A DNA stretch of 64,000 nt, taken from the NCBI GenBank assembly GCA_964399965.1, contig CAYNRX010000001.1, forward strand, positions 225,523 to 289,522, given 5' to 3'. Numbering within the stretch: position 1 is the first letter of the stretch; each line of letters begins with the position of its first letter. Of this stretch, positions 44,435 to 52,974 are shown one piece after another. The DNA comes from UBA1381 sp964399965. Lineage in GTDB: Bacteria; Bacillota; Clostridia; UBA1381. The notes beneath the pieces are model-generated. The model did not search any database and was not told where the DNA came from. It saw only the letters and a program-made list of their open reading frames with translations. A program made the position numbers and the translations under genes.

Positions 44435-45091
44435 TTATACGAACACGGACAAAATGCTTAAAACCGCCCTTGCCATGAACCCGTACACGATATTGACTCC
44501 GGTACCGATAATACTGGAGAAAAAGCCTGTAAGGCACAATACCATTAGCACTATCATTATATACCTTTCGTACTCAAGCATTTTATAATAAACATGATTG
44601 GGCAGGAACATCCCCAGCACCTTGGAGCCGTCAAGCGGCGGTATAGGGATTATATTAAATACCATAAAGCACAGGTTCCTCACCGCAAACAACTGCGTTA
44701 TCTGCAAGGTAACAGCAGCCGCAGTCATCATGCCTTGTTTGGCAAATACCACATACAACGCCATGCCTATAAACATACCGACAAAAGCCATCACAAAATT
44801 TGCCAAAGGCCCTGCCGCCGCCGTTATCGCCGTGCCCTTTTTATAGTCCCTATAATAGCGCGGATTTATTTGCACCGGCTTTGCCCAGCCGAAACCTGTA
44901 AGTATCATCAAAAGCGTACCTATCAGATCAAGATGCGCCAAAGGATTGAGCGTAAGCCTCCCCGTCATTCTGGGGGTAGGATCGCCGAGCTTTGTCGATA
45001 CCCACGCATGGGCAAGCTCATGCCCGGTGAGGGCAATAAGCGTTATCGGTACGCCTATAAGTATGTCCATCAGCCTTGAAAAGTCAAACAT
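44435..45091 (-). CDS. Site-2 protease family (M50) zinc metalloprotease
   Basis: 218 residues, five or six membrane helices. Zinc site GHELAHA (about 23-29) and NIIPIPPLDGSKV (Asp ligand, about 148) are standard for the short M50 peptidases that commonly precede scpA. First gene of the minus-strand operon that runs to agrB. Confidence 0.93.
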   Translation of the reverse strand: MFDFSRLMDILIGVPITLIALTGHELAHAWVSTKLGDPTPRMTGRLTLNPLAHLDLIGTLLMILTGFGWAKPVQINPRYYRDYKKGTAITAAAGPLANFVMAFVGMFIGMALYVVFAKQGMMTAAAVTLQITQLFAVRNLCFMVFNIIPIPPLDGSKVLGMFLPNHVYYKMLEYERYIMIVLMVLCLTGFFSSIIGTGVNIVYGFMARAVLSILSVFV

Positions 45092-45195
45092 AAGCTGTCT
45101 CCGTTCCGCCGCTGCGCCCCGGCCAAAATATGCGTCCCCCCAAGCGCAGAATTTTCAAGAGGACGTCTTTTTACATTTATATCAATATATTTTAT

Positions 45196-45224
45196 ATTAT
45201 ACAATCTTTTTCCCATTTTGTAAA
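45196..45224 (-). promoter_or_regulatory. Promoter of the M50-scp-gerW-agr operon
   Basis: -35 TTTACA (45219-45224), 17-bp spacer, -10 TATAAT (45196-45201). No other clear promoter was seen before agrB, and most junctions overlap. Confidence 0.7.
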
Positions 45225-45264
45225 GAGATAAACGGGGATTTTTTGATAAAATAATTATATGTCA

Positions 45265-45304
45265 ACAAAAAATGCGCCGCCGGAAAACCATTCCCGGCAG
45301 CGCA
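45265..45304 (-). terminator. Terminator of pckG
   Basis: 11-bp stem TGCGCTGCCGG/CCGGCGGCGCA (one G-U pair) followed on the minus strand by six T. Confidence 0.9.
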
Positions 45305-45325
45305 AATATGCCTTATAAATTTTAC

Positions 45326-47101
45326 TTATTTGCTGAGATTAGCCTTAAGCTTTTCAAGCTCTTCTCTTATCTCCTTGGGCAGTCTGTCGCCAAACTGAGC
45401 AAAATATTTCTCCTGATCGGCAACGTCTTCCAACCATACCTCTTTGTCTACCGTCAAGAGCGCCTCAAGAACAGCCGGATCAAGATCAAGACCGGTGGTA
45501 TCGATATCCTCAGGCTTAGGCAGGTAGCCTATCGGACTTTCCACAGCGTCAGCCTTGCCTGCGCAGCGGTCGAGTATCCACAGGAGGACTCTCATGTTAT
45601 CGCCGAAGCCCGGCCACATGAAGTTGCCGTCATCGTCAAGTCTGAACCAGTTTACATGGAAAATCTTCGGAGCCTTGTCACCGAGCTTCTTGCCCATTTC
45701 CAGCCAGTGACCGAAATAGTCGGCCATATTATAACCGGCAAACGGCTTCATAGCCATCGGGTCACGTCTTACAACGCCGACTGCACCGGCCGCAGCCGCA
45801 GTCGTCTCCGAAGCCATCGTTGCGCCTACAAATACGCCGTGCTGCCAATCTCTCGACTGATATACCAGAGGAGCGCACTTAGCTCTTCTGCCGCCGAATA
45901 CGATAGCCTCTACCGGAACGCCGGCAGGATTCTCAAACTCGGGCGAGATGCAGGGGCAGTTCACTGCGGGAGCGGTAAATCTTGAGTTGGGGTGAGCCAG
46001 CTTCTTGCCCTCGGCTGCATACTCGGGGCCGTTTACCTTCTTACCTGTCCATTCGGTAGCATTTACCGGCGGATTCTTGTCAAGGCCTTCCCACCAAACT
46101 GTCATATCATCATTGTTTATAGCAACATTGGTGAATATGGTATTCTTCTTTGTGGACTCCAGCGCGTTATAGTTCGTCTTTACCGAAGTACCCGGAGCAA
46201 CGCCGAAGAATCCGGCTTCCGGATTTATCGCGTACAGTCTGCCGTCAGGGCCTATTCTCAGCCAAGCGATATCATCGCCAACCGTCCATACCTTATATCC
46301 CTTTTCCTTGAGATATTCGGGAGGGATAAGCATTGCCAGGTTGGTCTTTCCGCAAGCCGACGGGAAAGCGGCGCAGATATATTTTACCTCGCCCTGCGGA
46401 TTCTCCAGGCCGAGAATGAGCATATGCTCAGCCATCCAACCCTCGTTGCGGCCCAGGTAGGAGGCTATTCTCAAAGCAAAGCACTTCTTGCCCAGAAGTA
46501 CGTTTCCGCCATAGCCGGAGTTTATCGACCAGATAGTCGAATCCTGCGGGAACTGTACTATATATCTTTCCTCGGGATCTATATCCTTCTTCGCGTGCAG
46601 GCATTTTACGAAATCCTCGCTGTCACCCAGCTGATCGATAACAGCCTTGCCCACTCTGGTCATGATAACCATGTTCATTACAACGTAGATGCTGTCTGTA
46701 AGCTCTATACCGATCTTGGAGAACGGCGAACCTACCGGACCCATCGAATAAGGGATAACGTACATCGTCCTGCCCTTCATCGAGCCGTTATACAAAGCCT
46801 TGAGCTTAGCATACATCTCGTCCGGAGCCATCCAGTTGTTTATCGGGCCTGCCTCTTCCTTTGTCGGAGTACAAATAAAGGTTCTGTCTTCAACTCTTGC
46901 TACATCGTTTTCGGCAGTTCTATGGTAGTAGCAGCCGGGCAGCTTCTCCTCGTTGAGCTTGATAAGCTCGCCTGTGGATACCGCTTCGGCTCTCAGCGCT
47001 TCAAGCTGCTCCTCGGAACCATCGATCCATACGATGCTGTCGGGCTGACACATCGCTGCCATCTCATCCAGCCAGCTTAATACTGTCTTGTTCTGCGTCA
47101 T
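45326..47101 (-). CDS. pckG: Phosphoenolpyruvate carboxykinase (GTP)
   Basis: 591 residues, normal for the GTP-dependent enzyme. P-loop-like FPSACGKTNLAMLIPP (about 247-262), YVIPYSMGPVGSPFSKIGIELTD-type region near 114, and the GTP-binding-type TVGDDIAWLRIGPDGRLYAINPE. It converts oxaloacetate and GTP to phosphoenolpyruvate, or runs in reverse for CO2 fixation in succinate-producing anaerobes. With fbp it supports gluconeogenesis. Leader not dissected; a TATAAT lies upstream on the minus strand. Confidence 0.95.
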   Translation of the reverse strand: MTQNKTVLSWLDEMAAMCQPDSIVWIDGSEEQLEALRAEAVSTGELIKLNEEKLPGCYYHRTAENDVARVEDRTFICTPTKEEAGPINNWMAPDEMYAKLKALYNGSMKGRTMYVIPYSMGPVGSPFSKIGIELTDSIYVVMNMVIMTRVGKAVIDQLGDSEDFVKCLHAKKDIDPEERYIVQFPQDSTIWSINSGYGGNVLLGKKCFALRIASYLGRNEGWMAEHMLILGLENPQGEVKYICAAFPSACGKTNLAMLIPPEYLKEKGYKVWTVGDDIAWLRIGPDGRLYAINPEAGFFGVAPGTSVKTNYNALESTKKNTIFTNVAINNDDMTVWWEGLDKNPPVNATEWTGKKVNGPEYAAEGKKLAHPNSRFTAPAVNCPCISPEFENPAGVPVEAIVFGGRRAKCAPLVYQSRDWQHGVFVGATMASETTAAAAGAVGVVRRDPMAMKPFAGYNMADYFGHWLEMGKKLGDKAPKIFHVNWFRLDDDGNFMWPGFGDNMRVLLWILDRCAGKADAVESPIGYLPKPEDIDTTGLDLDPAVLEALLTVDKEVWLEDVADQEKYFAQFGDRLPKEIREELEKLKANLSK

Positions 47102-47597
47102 TGTGTTTTCTCCTCCTGTTTAGTATATGTTTATTACTTCAGCCAACGGCTGTTTCTTGCCCTTTCTTTACGGACACATATATTATATCATATTTCCTTT
47201 TAATTTAAAAGAGATTTGTTGAAAAATTCACAAATTCATAACATTTGACTTAAAATCCAGATATTGTACTTTCAAAAACAGCGATTTTATACAAAGCATA
47301 CCTTATCTGCTATCTGTTTTTTGCAGAGGATATATCTATAAAATGTCATTTTAAGGTTTTATATCCGTTTCCCGGGCAACGACATTTGTCTTTTTGACCC
47401 ACATTTTGGGTGCTTTTTTTCATTTTTAATATTCCAAATCCATATATCGGCCTGCCGTTATAAAAGTGCTTTTAGAACAAAAAAGAAAACTGTTTCAATC
47501 CTTTCCAAACAGGGCATATATAATATAATAGGAGAACAGCTTACCCCGGGATTTTTCCGGCAGCTGCCTGCCACAATAAGAAAAAGGAGTGAGTTTT
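47102..47597. other. Long intergenic region between pckG and hpf
   Basis: 496 bp, A/T-rich, divergent promoters. A minus-strand TATAAT near 47180 serves pckG without a good -35. On the plus strand overlapping TATAAT boxes near 47516-47530 precede hpf, also without a good -35. A small ACCCA/TGGGT hairpin followed by T-rich sequence lies near 47398-47422. No gene or known RNA was recognised. Confidence 0.6.
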
Positions 47598-48137
47598 ATG
47601 AAGTTCACAATTATCGGCAGAAAGATCGACGTTACCGACAAAGTAAGATCCTACGTTGAAAAAAAGCTGTCAAAGCTTGACAAATTCTTCCGCGATGAGC
47701 CGGAAGCAAGAGTTGTACTCGGAGCTATCAAGGATCAGGAATACATTGAGGCCTCTATCTATGCCGGAGGCATGATCTACCGGGCAGAGGTCACAGATTC
47801 GGAAATACTGGCGGCTATCGACCGCATCGTAGACGTTATAGAGCGGCAGATACGCAAGAATAAGACAAGACTGGCCAAAAGGCTCAAGGTCGATACCGAT
47901 TGGACGTCATCGCTTTTGAGCGGCGAGAGCTATACCGGCGGCGAGGATACTTCCGAATTTGAGATCGTAAAGAGGAAGAGGTTCCACGTAAAGCCGATGA
48001 GCGCGGAGGAGGCTGTTCTGCAGATGAACCTTCTCGGTCACAGTTTCTTTGTTTTCAAAAACCAGGAAACGGACGAGATGAACGTTGTTTATAAGAGAAA
48101 AGACGGAAAATACGCTATAATCGAATCTATTGAATAA
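47598..48137 (+). CDS. hpf: Ribosome hibernation promoting factor, long form
   Basis: 179 residues, the long HPF type. N-terminal RNA-binding domain (KFTIIGRKIDVTDKVRSYVEKKLSKLDKFF), an acidic/Ser linker near 110-120, and the C-terminal dimerisation domain (KRKRFHVKPMSAEEAVLQM, GHSFFVFKNQETDEMNVVYKR). It pairs 70S ribosomes into inactive 100S dimers in stationary phase. ATG 47598 has AAAGGAG upstream at good distance; an in-frame start at 47589 is too close to that site. Confidence 0.95.
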   Translation: MKFTIIGRKIDVTDKVRSYVEKKLSKLDKFFRDEPEARVVLGAIKDQEYIEASIYAGGMIYRAEVTDSEILAAIDRIVDVIERQIRKNKTRLAKRLKVDTDWTSSLLSGESYTGGEDTSEFEIVKRKRFHVKPMSAEEAVLQMNLLGHSFFVFKNQETDEMNVVYKRKDGKYAIIESIE

Positions 48138-48149
48138 TGAGCAGATATT

Positions 48150-48178
48150 CCGGGGCGTCTTCGGGCGTCCCGGTTTTT
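48150..48178 (+). terminator. Terminator of hpf with UUCG loop
   Basis: 10-bp stem CCGGGGCGTC/GGCGTCCCGG (two G-U pairs) closed by a C(TTCG)G tetraloop, then five T. Confidence 0.9.
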
Positions 48179-48193
48179 GTTTGGAGGGAGAAA

Positions 48194-49096
48194 ATGAAAC
48201 GGATATTAGAGCTTGACGATAGCGGCAAGTGGATCGGACGCTGTGTCAAGGATGTTATGCGGGCACATTTTAGGATGTCCGGCAATCTCATAAAGCGGCT
48301 AAAGGCCGCAAACGCCATCACCGTAAACGATTCCCCCGTGCGCGTTACATATATCATAAAACCCGGCGACAGGCTGCGCTTTATCATCTCTGACGACGCC
48401 CCCGGCTCGGCCGCCCCCGTCCCCATGGATATCGACATTGTCTGGGAGGATGAGGATCTGCTCGTCATCAACAAAGCTCCGGGGATCGCGACCCATACTT
48501 CCCCCGGCCATTACGGGGATACTCTTGCTAACGGTCTGGCCGCCATTTACGGGGAGGATTTTGTCTTCCGCGCCGTCAACCGTCTCGACAAGGATACCTC
48601 CGGGCTTTTGATCGTGGCTAAAAATTCTTATGCCCATGAGCTTTTGATACGCCGGCTGCATACCGACAGTTTCCGCCGCGAATACTGCGCCCTGGCCGCC
48701 GGGGAGCTGTCCGGCAGCGGTGTGATAGAGCTGCCGATAGCCCGCTGTCCCGACAGCATAATCAAGCGGCAGGTCGCTCCTGGGGGACAATACGCCAAGA
48801 CCGCATACGAGAGTCTGGCCTCGTCCGGCCGCGTATCGCTTGTAAAGCTGCGCCTGTACACCGGACGCACGCACCAGATCCGCGTGCATCTGTCCGCTAT
48901 CGGCCACCCGATAATCGGCGATTGGCTCTACGGGCAGCCTTCGCCCTTTATCGGCCGCCAAGCGCTGCATTCGATGAATATTTTTCTCCTCCACCCTGTC
49001 ACAAACAGGGAGCTTTCTCTTTCCGCCCCGCTGCCCAAGGATATGGCCGAATGCTTCGAAACCCTTGCAGGGCAGGGCATTCCTTCGGATATATGA
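48194..49096 (+). CDS. RluA family pseudouridine synthase
   Basis: 300 residues. S4-like start (LIKRLKAANAITVNDSPVR), DIDIVWEDEDLLVINKAPGIATH, catalytic Asp in NRLDKDTSGLLIVAK (about 155), and LYTGRTHQIRVHLSAIGHPIIGD. It isomerises uridines in rRNA or tRNA; the exact target cannot be told. ATG 48194 has GGAGGGAG upstream; the frame is open to 48137 but that part overlaps the hpf terminator. Confidence 0.93.
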   Translation: MKRILELDDSGKWIGRCVKDVMRAHFRMSGNLIKRLKAANAITVNDSPVRVTYIIKPGDRLRFIISDDAPGSAAPVPMDIDIVWEDEDLLVINKAPGIATHTSPGHYGDTLANGLAAIYGEDFVFRAVNRLDKDTSGLLIVAKNSYAHELLIRRLHTDSFRREYCALAAGELSGSGVIELPIARCPDSIIKRQVAPGGQYAKTAYESLASSGRVSLVKLRLYTGRTHQIRVHLSAIGHPIIGDWLYGQPSPFIGRQALHSMNIFLLHPVTNRELSLSAPLPKDMAECFETLAGQGIPSDI

Positions 49097-49152
49097 CCAT
49101 TTTTGTCCCTGAACGCCAGGAAAATTTAGTCGAACTTTTTTGACAAAAATTA

Positions 49153-49181
49153 TTGAATTGTCGTTCAAATTGTGGTATAAT
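49153..49181 (+). promoter_or_regulatory. Promoter of nfnAB
   Basis: -35 TTGAAT (49153-49158), 17-bp spacer, -10 TATAAT (49176-49181). Confidence 0.7.
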
Positions 49182-49219
49182 CAAACTTAAAGCATGAAAT
49201 AAGTTTCAGAGGTGAGAAT

Positions 49220-50062
49220 ATGGCATACAAAATAGTAAAAAAAGAGATGCTCAACCCTCAGATATTCCTGATGGAGATAGAAGCTCCCCTGGTCGCTAAA
49301 AAGGTTGAACCGGGGCAGTTCATCATTTTGAGGATCGATGAATTTGGCGAACGCGTCCCCTTTACCGTAGCTGATTTTGACCGCGAAAAAGGAACGGTCA
49401 CCGTTATAATCCAGATAGTGGGCAAGACCACTACCGACCTGGCAAAATTCGAGGCCGGGGAGTATATCTCCGATTTCGCCGGCCCCCTCGGCCAGCCCAC
49501 GCCGCTTGAAGGTCTAAAAAAGGTAGCCGTTATCGGCGGCGGTCTCGGCACGGCTATCGCCTATCCGCAGGCCAAGAAGCTCCATGCAATGGGCGCGGAT
49601 GTTACCGTTATAACAGGCTTTCGTGACAAGGATCTCATCATACTTAAGGACGAGCTGGAGAAGGTATCCGACCGGCTTATCATCACTACCGACGATGGTT
49701 CCAACGGCGTTAAAGGCTTTGTTACCGACCGCCTTAAGGAGCTTTTGGAATCAGGGGAGAAATTTGATGAAGTTATAGCTATCGGCCCGCTGGTAATGAT
49801 GCGCGCTGTCTGTGCTCTTACCAAAGAATACGACATACCGACTACTGTCAGCATGAATCCCGTCATGATAGACGGCACGGGCATGTGCGGCGGCTGCCGC
49901 GTTATCGTAGACGGCCAGCCGAAATTTGCCTGTGTTGACGGCCCCGATTTTGACGGGCACAAGATAGACTGGCAGACGGCATTGAACCGCCAGCGTATGT
50001 TTAAATCGTATGAGCAGCGTTCCTGCGAGGAAGGACACTGCAGGATAGGGAGGGGAAAATAA
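49220..50062 (+). CDS. nfnA: NfnA: ferredoxin-NADP+ reductase subunit alpha
   Basis: 280 residues. FAD domain (KKVEPGQFIILRIDEFGERVPF), NAD-binding VAVIGGGLGTAIAYPQ (about 97-112) and a [2Fe-2S] site DGTGMCGGCRV with FACVDGPDF (about 217-245). With NfnB it forms the cytoplasmic electron-bifurcating transhydrogenase that couples NADH and reduced ferredoxin to NADP+ reduction. nfnB starts within its stop codon (TAATG). Confidence 0.9.
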   Translation: MAYKIVKKEMLNPQIFLMEIEAPLVAKKVEPGQFIILRIDEFGERVPFTVADFDREKGTVTVIIQIVGKTTTDLAKFEAGEYISDFAGPLGQPTPLEGLKKVAVIGGGLGTAIAYPQAKKLHAMGADVTVITGFRDKDLIILKDELEKVSDRLIITTDDGSNGVKGFVTDRLKELLESGEKFDEVIAIGPLVMMRAVCALTKEYDIPTTVSMNPVMIDGTGMCGGCRVIVDGQPKFACVDGPDFDGHKIDWQTALNRQRMFKSYEQRSCEEGHCRIGRGK

Positions 50063-51447
50063 TGCCTAATATGTCTTTAACAAAAAATCCCATGCCGGAG
50101 CAATGTCCCAATGTCCGCAACAAAAATTTCTTGGAGGTCACGACCGGCTACACAGCCGAGACGGCCATTGACGAAGCGCAGCGTTGCCTGCACTGCAAGC
50201 ATAAGCCCTGTATGCAGGGATGTCCGGTAAGCGTCAAGATCCCCGATTTCATCGCCTATGTAGCAGAGGGGAAGTTTGAGGAGGCATACCAGAAAATAAA
50301 GGAAACAAACGCCCTGCCCGCCGTTTGCGGCCGCGTTTGTCCGCAGGAAAAGCAGTGCGAATCAAAATGCGTGCGAGCCATCAAAGGCGAAAGCGTCGCC
50401 ATCGGCCGCTTGGAGCGATTCGTTGCCGATTGGCATATGGCAAATGTCGAGGAGAAAATAGAAGTCCCCGCGCATAACGGCAAGCGCGTGGCCGTTGTCG
50501 GCTCCGGCCCCTCAGGTCTTACGGTGGCCGGCGATCTGGCAAAACTCGGCTATGAGGTAACGATATACGAAGCATTCCATACCGCCGGCGGCGTACTGAT
50601 GTACGGTATACCGGAGTTCCGTCTGCCGAAGGATATAGTGCAGAAAGAGATCTCCAACCTCAAGGCTATGGGTGTTGATATTGAAACGAACGTTATTATC
50701 GGAAAAACTATCCTTGTGGATGAGCTTTTGGAAAACTACGATGCGGTATATATCGGTTCCGGCGCCGGTCTGCCGTCATTTATGGGCATCGAGGGCGAAA
50801 TTTTAAACGGCGTATATTCGGCCAATGAATTCCTCACCAGAATAAACCTCATGAAGGGCTACAAATTCCCCGAATACGATACGCCCGTATATATCGGAAA
50901 GAATGTCGCTGTTCTCGGCGGCGGAAACGTTGCTATGGATGCGGCGCGTTCCGCAAAACGTCTCGGCGCAGAAAACGTGTATATCGTATACCGCCGCGGA
51001 AAAGAGGAGCTTCCGGCCAGAGCCGAGGAAGTTTCCCATGCCGAAGAGGAGGGAATAATCTTCAAGCTCCTGACAAATCCCACCAAAATGATCGGCAACG
51101 ATGACGGCTGGGTAGTCGGCATGGAAGTAGTTGACATGGAGCTGGGCGAACCGGACGAAAGCGGAAGACGCCGTCCCGTAAAAATCGAAGGCTCGGAACA
51201 TATGATGGATGTGGATACGGTCGTTGTAGCTATCGGACAAACACCTAACCCGCTCATCAAGCAGACCACCAAAGGACTGGATACGAACAGACGAGGGTGC
51301 ATAATCGCCGATGAGGAAACAGGCAAGACGTCCCGCGAACACGTATATGCCGGCGGCGATGTTGTGACCGGCGCAGCCACGGTAATCCTTGCCATGGGAG
51401 CCGGAAAAGCGGCCGCTAAGGCGATAGATGAAGAATTGAGTAAATAA
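50062..51447 (+). CDS. nfnB: NfnB: NADPH-dependent glutamate synthase-like beta subunit
   Basis: 461 residues, the GltD-like type. N-terminal [4Fe-4S] Cys clusters CLHCKHKPCMQGCPVSV and CGRVCPQEKQCESKC, then two FAD/NAD Rossmann motifs VAVVGSGPSGLTVAGDLA (about 140) and VAVLGGGNVAMDAARSA (about 283), ending in AGGDVVTGAATVILAMGAGKAAA. A GltD role is less likely because the partner is NfnA, not a large glutamate synthase subunit. Confidence 0.92.
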   Translation: MPNMSLTKNPMPEQCPNVRNKNFLEVTTGYTAETAIDEAQRCLHCKHKPCMQGCPVSVKIPDFIAYVAEGKFEEAYQKIKETNALPAVCGRVCPQEKQCESKCVRAIKGESVAIGRLERFVADWHMANVEEKIEVPAHNGKRVAVVGSGPSGLTVAGDLAKLGYEVTIYEAFHTAGGVLMYGIPEFRLPKDIVQKEISNLKAMGVDIETNVIIGKTILVDELLENYDAVYIGSGAGLPSFMGIEGEILNGVYSANEFLTRINLMKGYKFPEYDTPVYIGKNVAVLGGGNVAMDAARSAKRLGAENVYIVYRRGKEELPARAEEVSHAEEEGIIFKLLTNPTKMIGNDDGWVVGMEVVDMELGEPDESGRRRPVKIEGSEHMMDVDTVVVAIGQTPNPLIKQTTKGLDTNRRGCIIADEETGKTSREHVYAGGDVVTGAATVILAMGAGKAAAKAIDEELSK

Positions 51448-51454
51448 AGCAAAA

Positions 51455-51500
51455 ATATCCCGTATTTGGCCGTTTACGCCAATACGGGATATATTTTTTA
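51455..51500. terminator. Bidirectional terminator between nfnB and xylB
   Basis: 12-bp stem ATATCCCGTATT/AATACGGGATAT plus GGC/GCC across a one-base bulge, with ATTTTTTA on the plus side. It touches the xylB stop codon on the other strand. Confidence 0.85.
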
Positions 51501-52970
51501 TCTCATAATATCGCACATTTCCTTCACACTCGGATACATTTTGCGGAATTTCTCGTATTTCTCGTTATACTTATCGGAAATCACAGGATCCGGGACATAG
51601 ACGCGATCCGTTTTCACCAGCTTGTCCGCAGCCTCAAAAACATCCCTGTATTCGCCGCAGCCTACCATTGCCAATATTGCGCCGCCCATTGACGGGCCTA
51701 CTTCCTCCTGCAGCGTAACGATCTGCGTATTGGTTACGTTGGCGATAATATTGCACCACAGCGGGCTTTTAGCGCCGCCTCCGCATATAGTCGATCTATC
51801 TATTTTTATCCCTTGTCCTCTTGCCACCTCAATGCTGTCTCTGAGCGCGAACGCGACCCCTTCCAAAACGGCCTGGGTCATATCGCTTTGCGAGGTATCC
51901 AGGCTCATTCCCAGAAAAGCGCCCCGCAAATTCGGATCGTTATGCGGCGAGCGTTCTCCCATAAGATACGGCAGGAAGAACACGCTGTTTTCACCCAGTT
52001 TCCTGATATCCGCCTGGCTTCCCGCATAATCCTGCGTCTTTAGTATATCCTCCAGCCACCATTTATTGCAGGAGGCGGCGGAGAGGATACAGCCCATAAG
52101 GTGGTATCTGCCGTTTGCATGTGCAAAAGAATGCAGCGCGTTTTGGCTGTCGACCGAAAAATCATCCTGCGATATAAATACCGTCCCCGATGTACCGAGA
52201 GATATATTGCACTGGCCGTGACGCACCGTTCCCGCGGCTATGGCAGCGGCGGCATTATCGCCCGCTCCGGCGATCACCTTAGTATCCGCGCCAAATCCCA
52301 GCTCGCGGGCGATCTCCGGCTTCAGCGTGCCTACCGGCTCCCAGCTTTCAAACAATTGCGGCATGACGCTTTCATCTATACCGCATATATCAAGCATCTC
52401 TTCAGACCATTTCTTGTTTTTTACATCCAGTAAAAGCATTCCCGAAGCGTCGGAATAATCTGTCGCATGGACTCCCGTGAGCATATACGCTATGTAATCC
52501 TTCGGCAGCATTATCTTTTTTATCCGCTTAAAATTCTCCGGTTCGTTTTCTTTTACCCATAAGATCTTGGGCGCAGTAAATCCGGCAAAAGCAATGTTCG
52601 CAGTATAAGATGACAGCCTTTCCCTGCCGACCTCTTTATTGAGATATTCACACTCTCTATCGCTTCTGCCATCGTTCCAAAGTATCGCCGGGCGGATCAC
52701 TCTGTCATTTTCATCAAGCATAATCAATCCATGCATCTGTCCGCCGAACGATATTCCTCTGACAAGCGCCGTTTCGCTTTCTGCTGCCAGCTCCTTTAAG
52801 CCGTCCATAACAGCGTTGTACCAATTCTGAGGATCCTGCTCCGACCAGCCCTCATGGGGGAAATAGAGCGGGTATTCCCTTGAAACGGTTCTAATGATCC
52901 GACCGCATTCATCCGCTATTATCATTTTTACGGAGGAGGTCCCCAAATCAATCCCTATATAATAGCTCAC
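51498..52970 (-). CDS. xylB: Xylulokinase (FGGY family)
   Basis: 490 residues. YYIGIDLGTSSVKMIIAD at the N-terminus, GISFGGQMHGLIMLDE (about 79-94), AILWNDGRSDRE, the ATP-site AGAGDNAAAAIAAG (about 240) and SLGTSGTV. It phosphorylates D-xylulose; related pentuloses cannot be excluded. The start is GTG 52970, 8 nt after GGAG, matching the family N-terminus; the longer frame overlaps the isomerase gene. 4 nt after the isomerase stop, so one operon. Confidence 0.92.
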   Translation of the reverse strand: MSYYIGIDLGTSSVKMIIADECGRIIRTVSREYPLYFPHEGWSEQDPQNWYNAVMDGLKELAAESETALVRGISFGGQMHGLIMLDENDRVIRPAILWNDGRSDRECEYLNKEVGRERLSSYTANIAFAGFTAPKILWVKENEPENFKRIKKIMLPKDYIAYMLTGVHATDYSDASGMLLLDVKNKKWSEEMLDICGIDESVMPQLFESWEPVGTLKPEIARELGFGADTKVIAGAGDNAAAAIAAGTVRHGQCNISLGTSGTVFISQDDFSVDSQNALHSFAHANGRYHLMGCILSAASCNKWWLEDILKTQDYAGSQADIRKLGENSVFFLPYLMGERSPHNDPNLRGAFLGMSLDTSQSDMTQAVLEGVAFALRDSIEVARGQGIKIDRSTICGGGAKSPLWCNIIANVTNTQIVTLQEEVGPSMGGAILAMVGCGEYRDVFEAADKLVKTDRVYVPDPVISDKYNEKYEKFRKMYPSVKEMCDIMR

Positions 52971-52974
52971 ATCA

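Noticed and set aside
45992..47080. Long plus-strand ORF opposite pckG
   Set aside because: A shadow of the pckG coding frame; no ribosome site, no family resemblance, odd composition.
48299..49168. Minus-strand ORF opposite the pseudouridine synthase gene
   Set aside because: Shadow of a well-conserved gene; no family resemblance.
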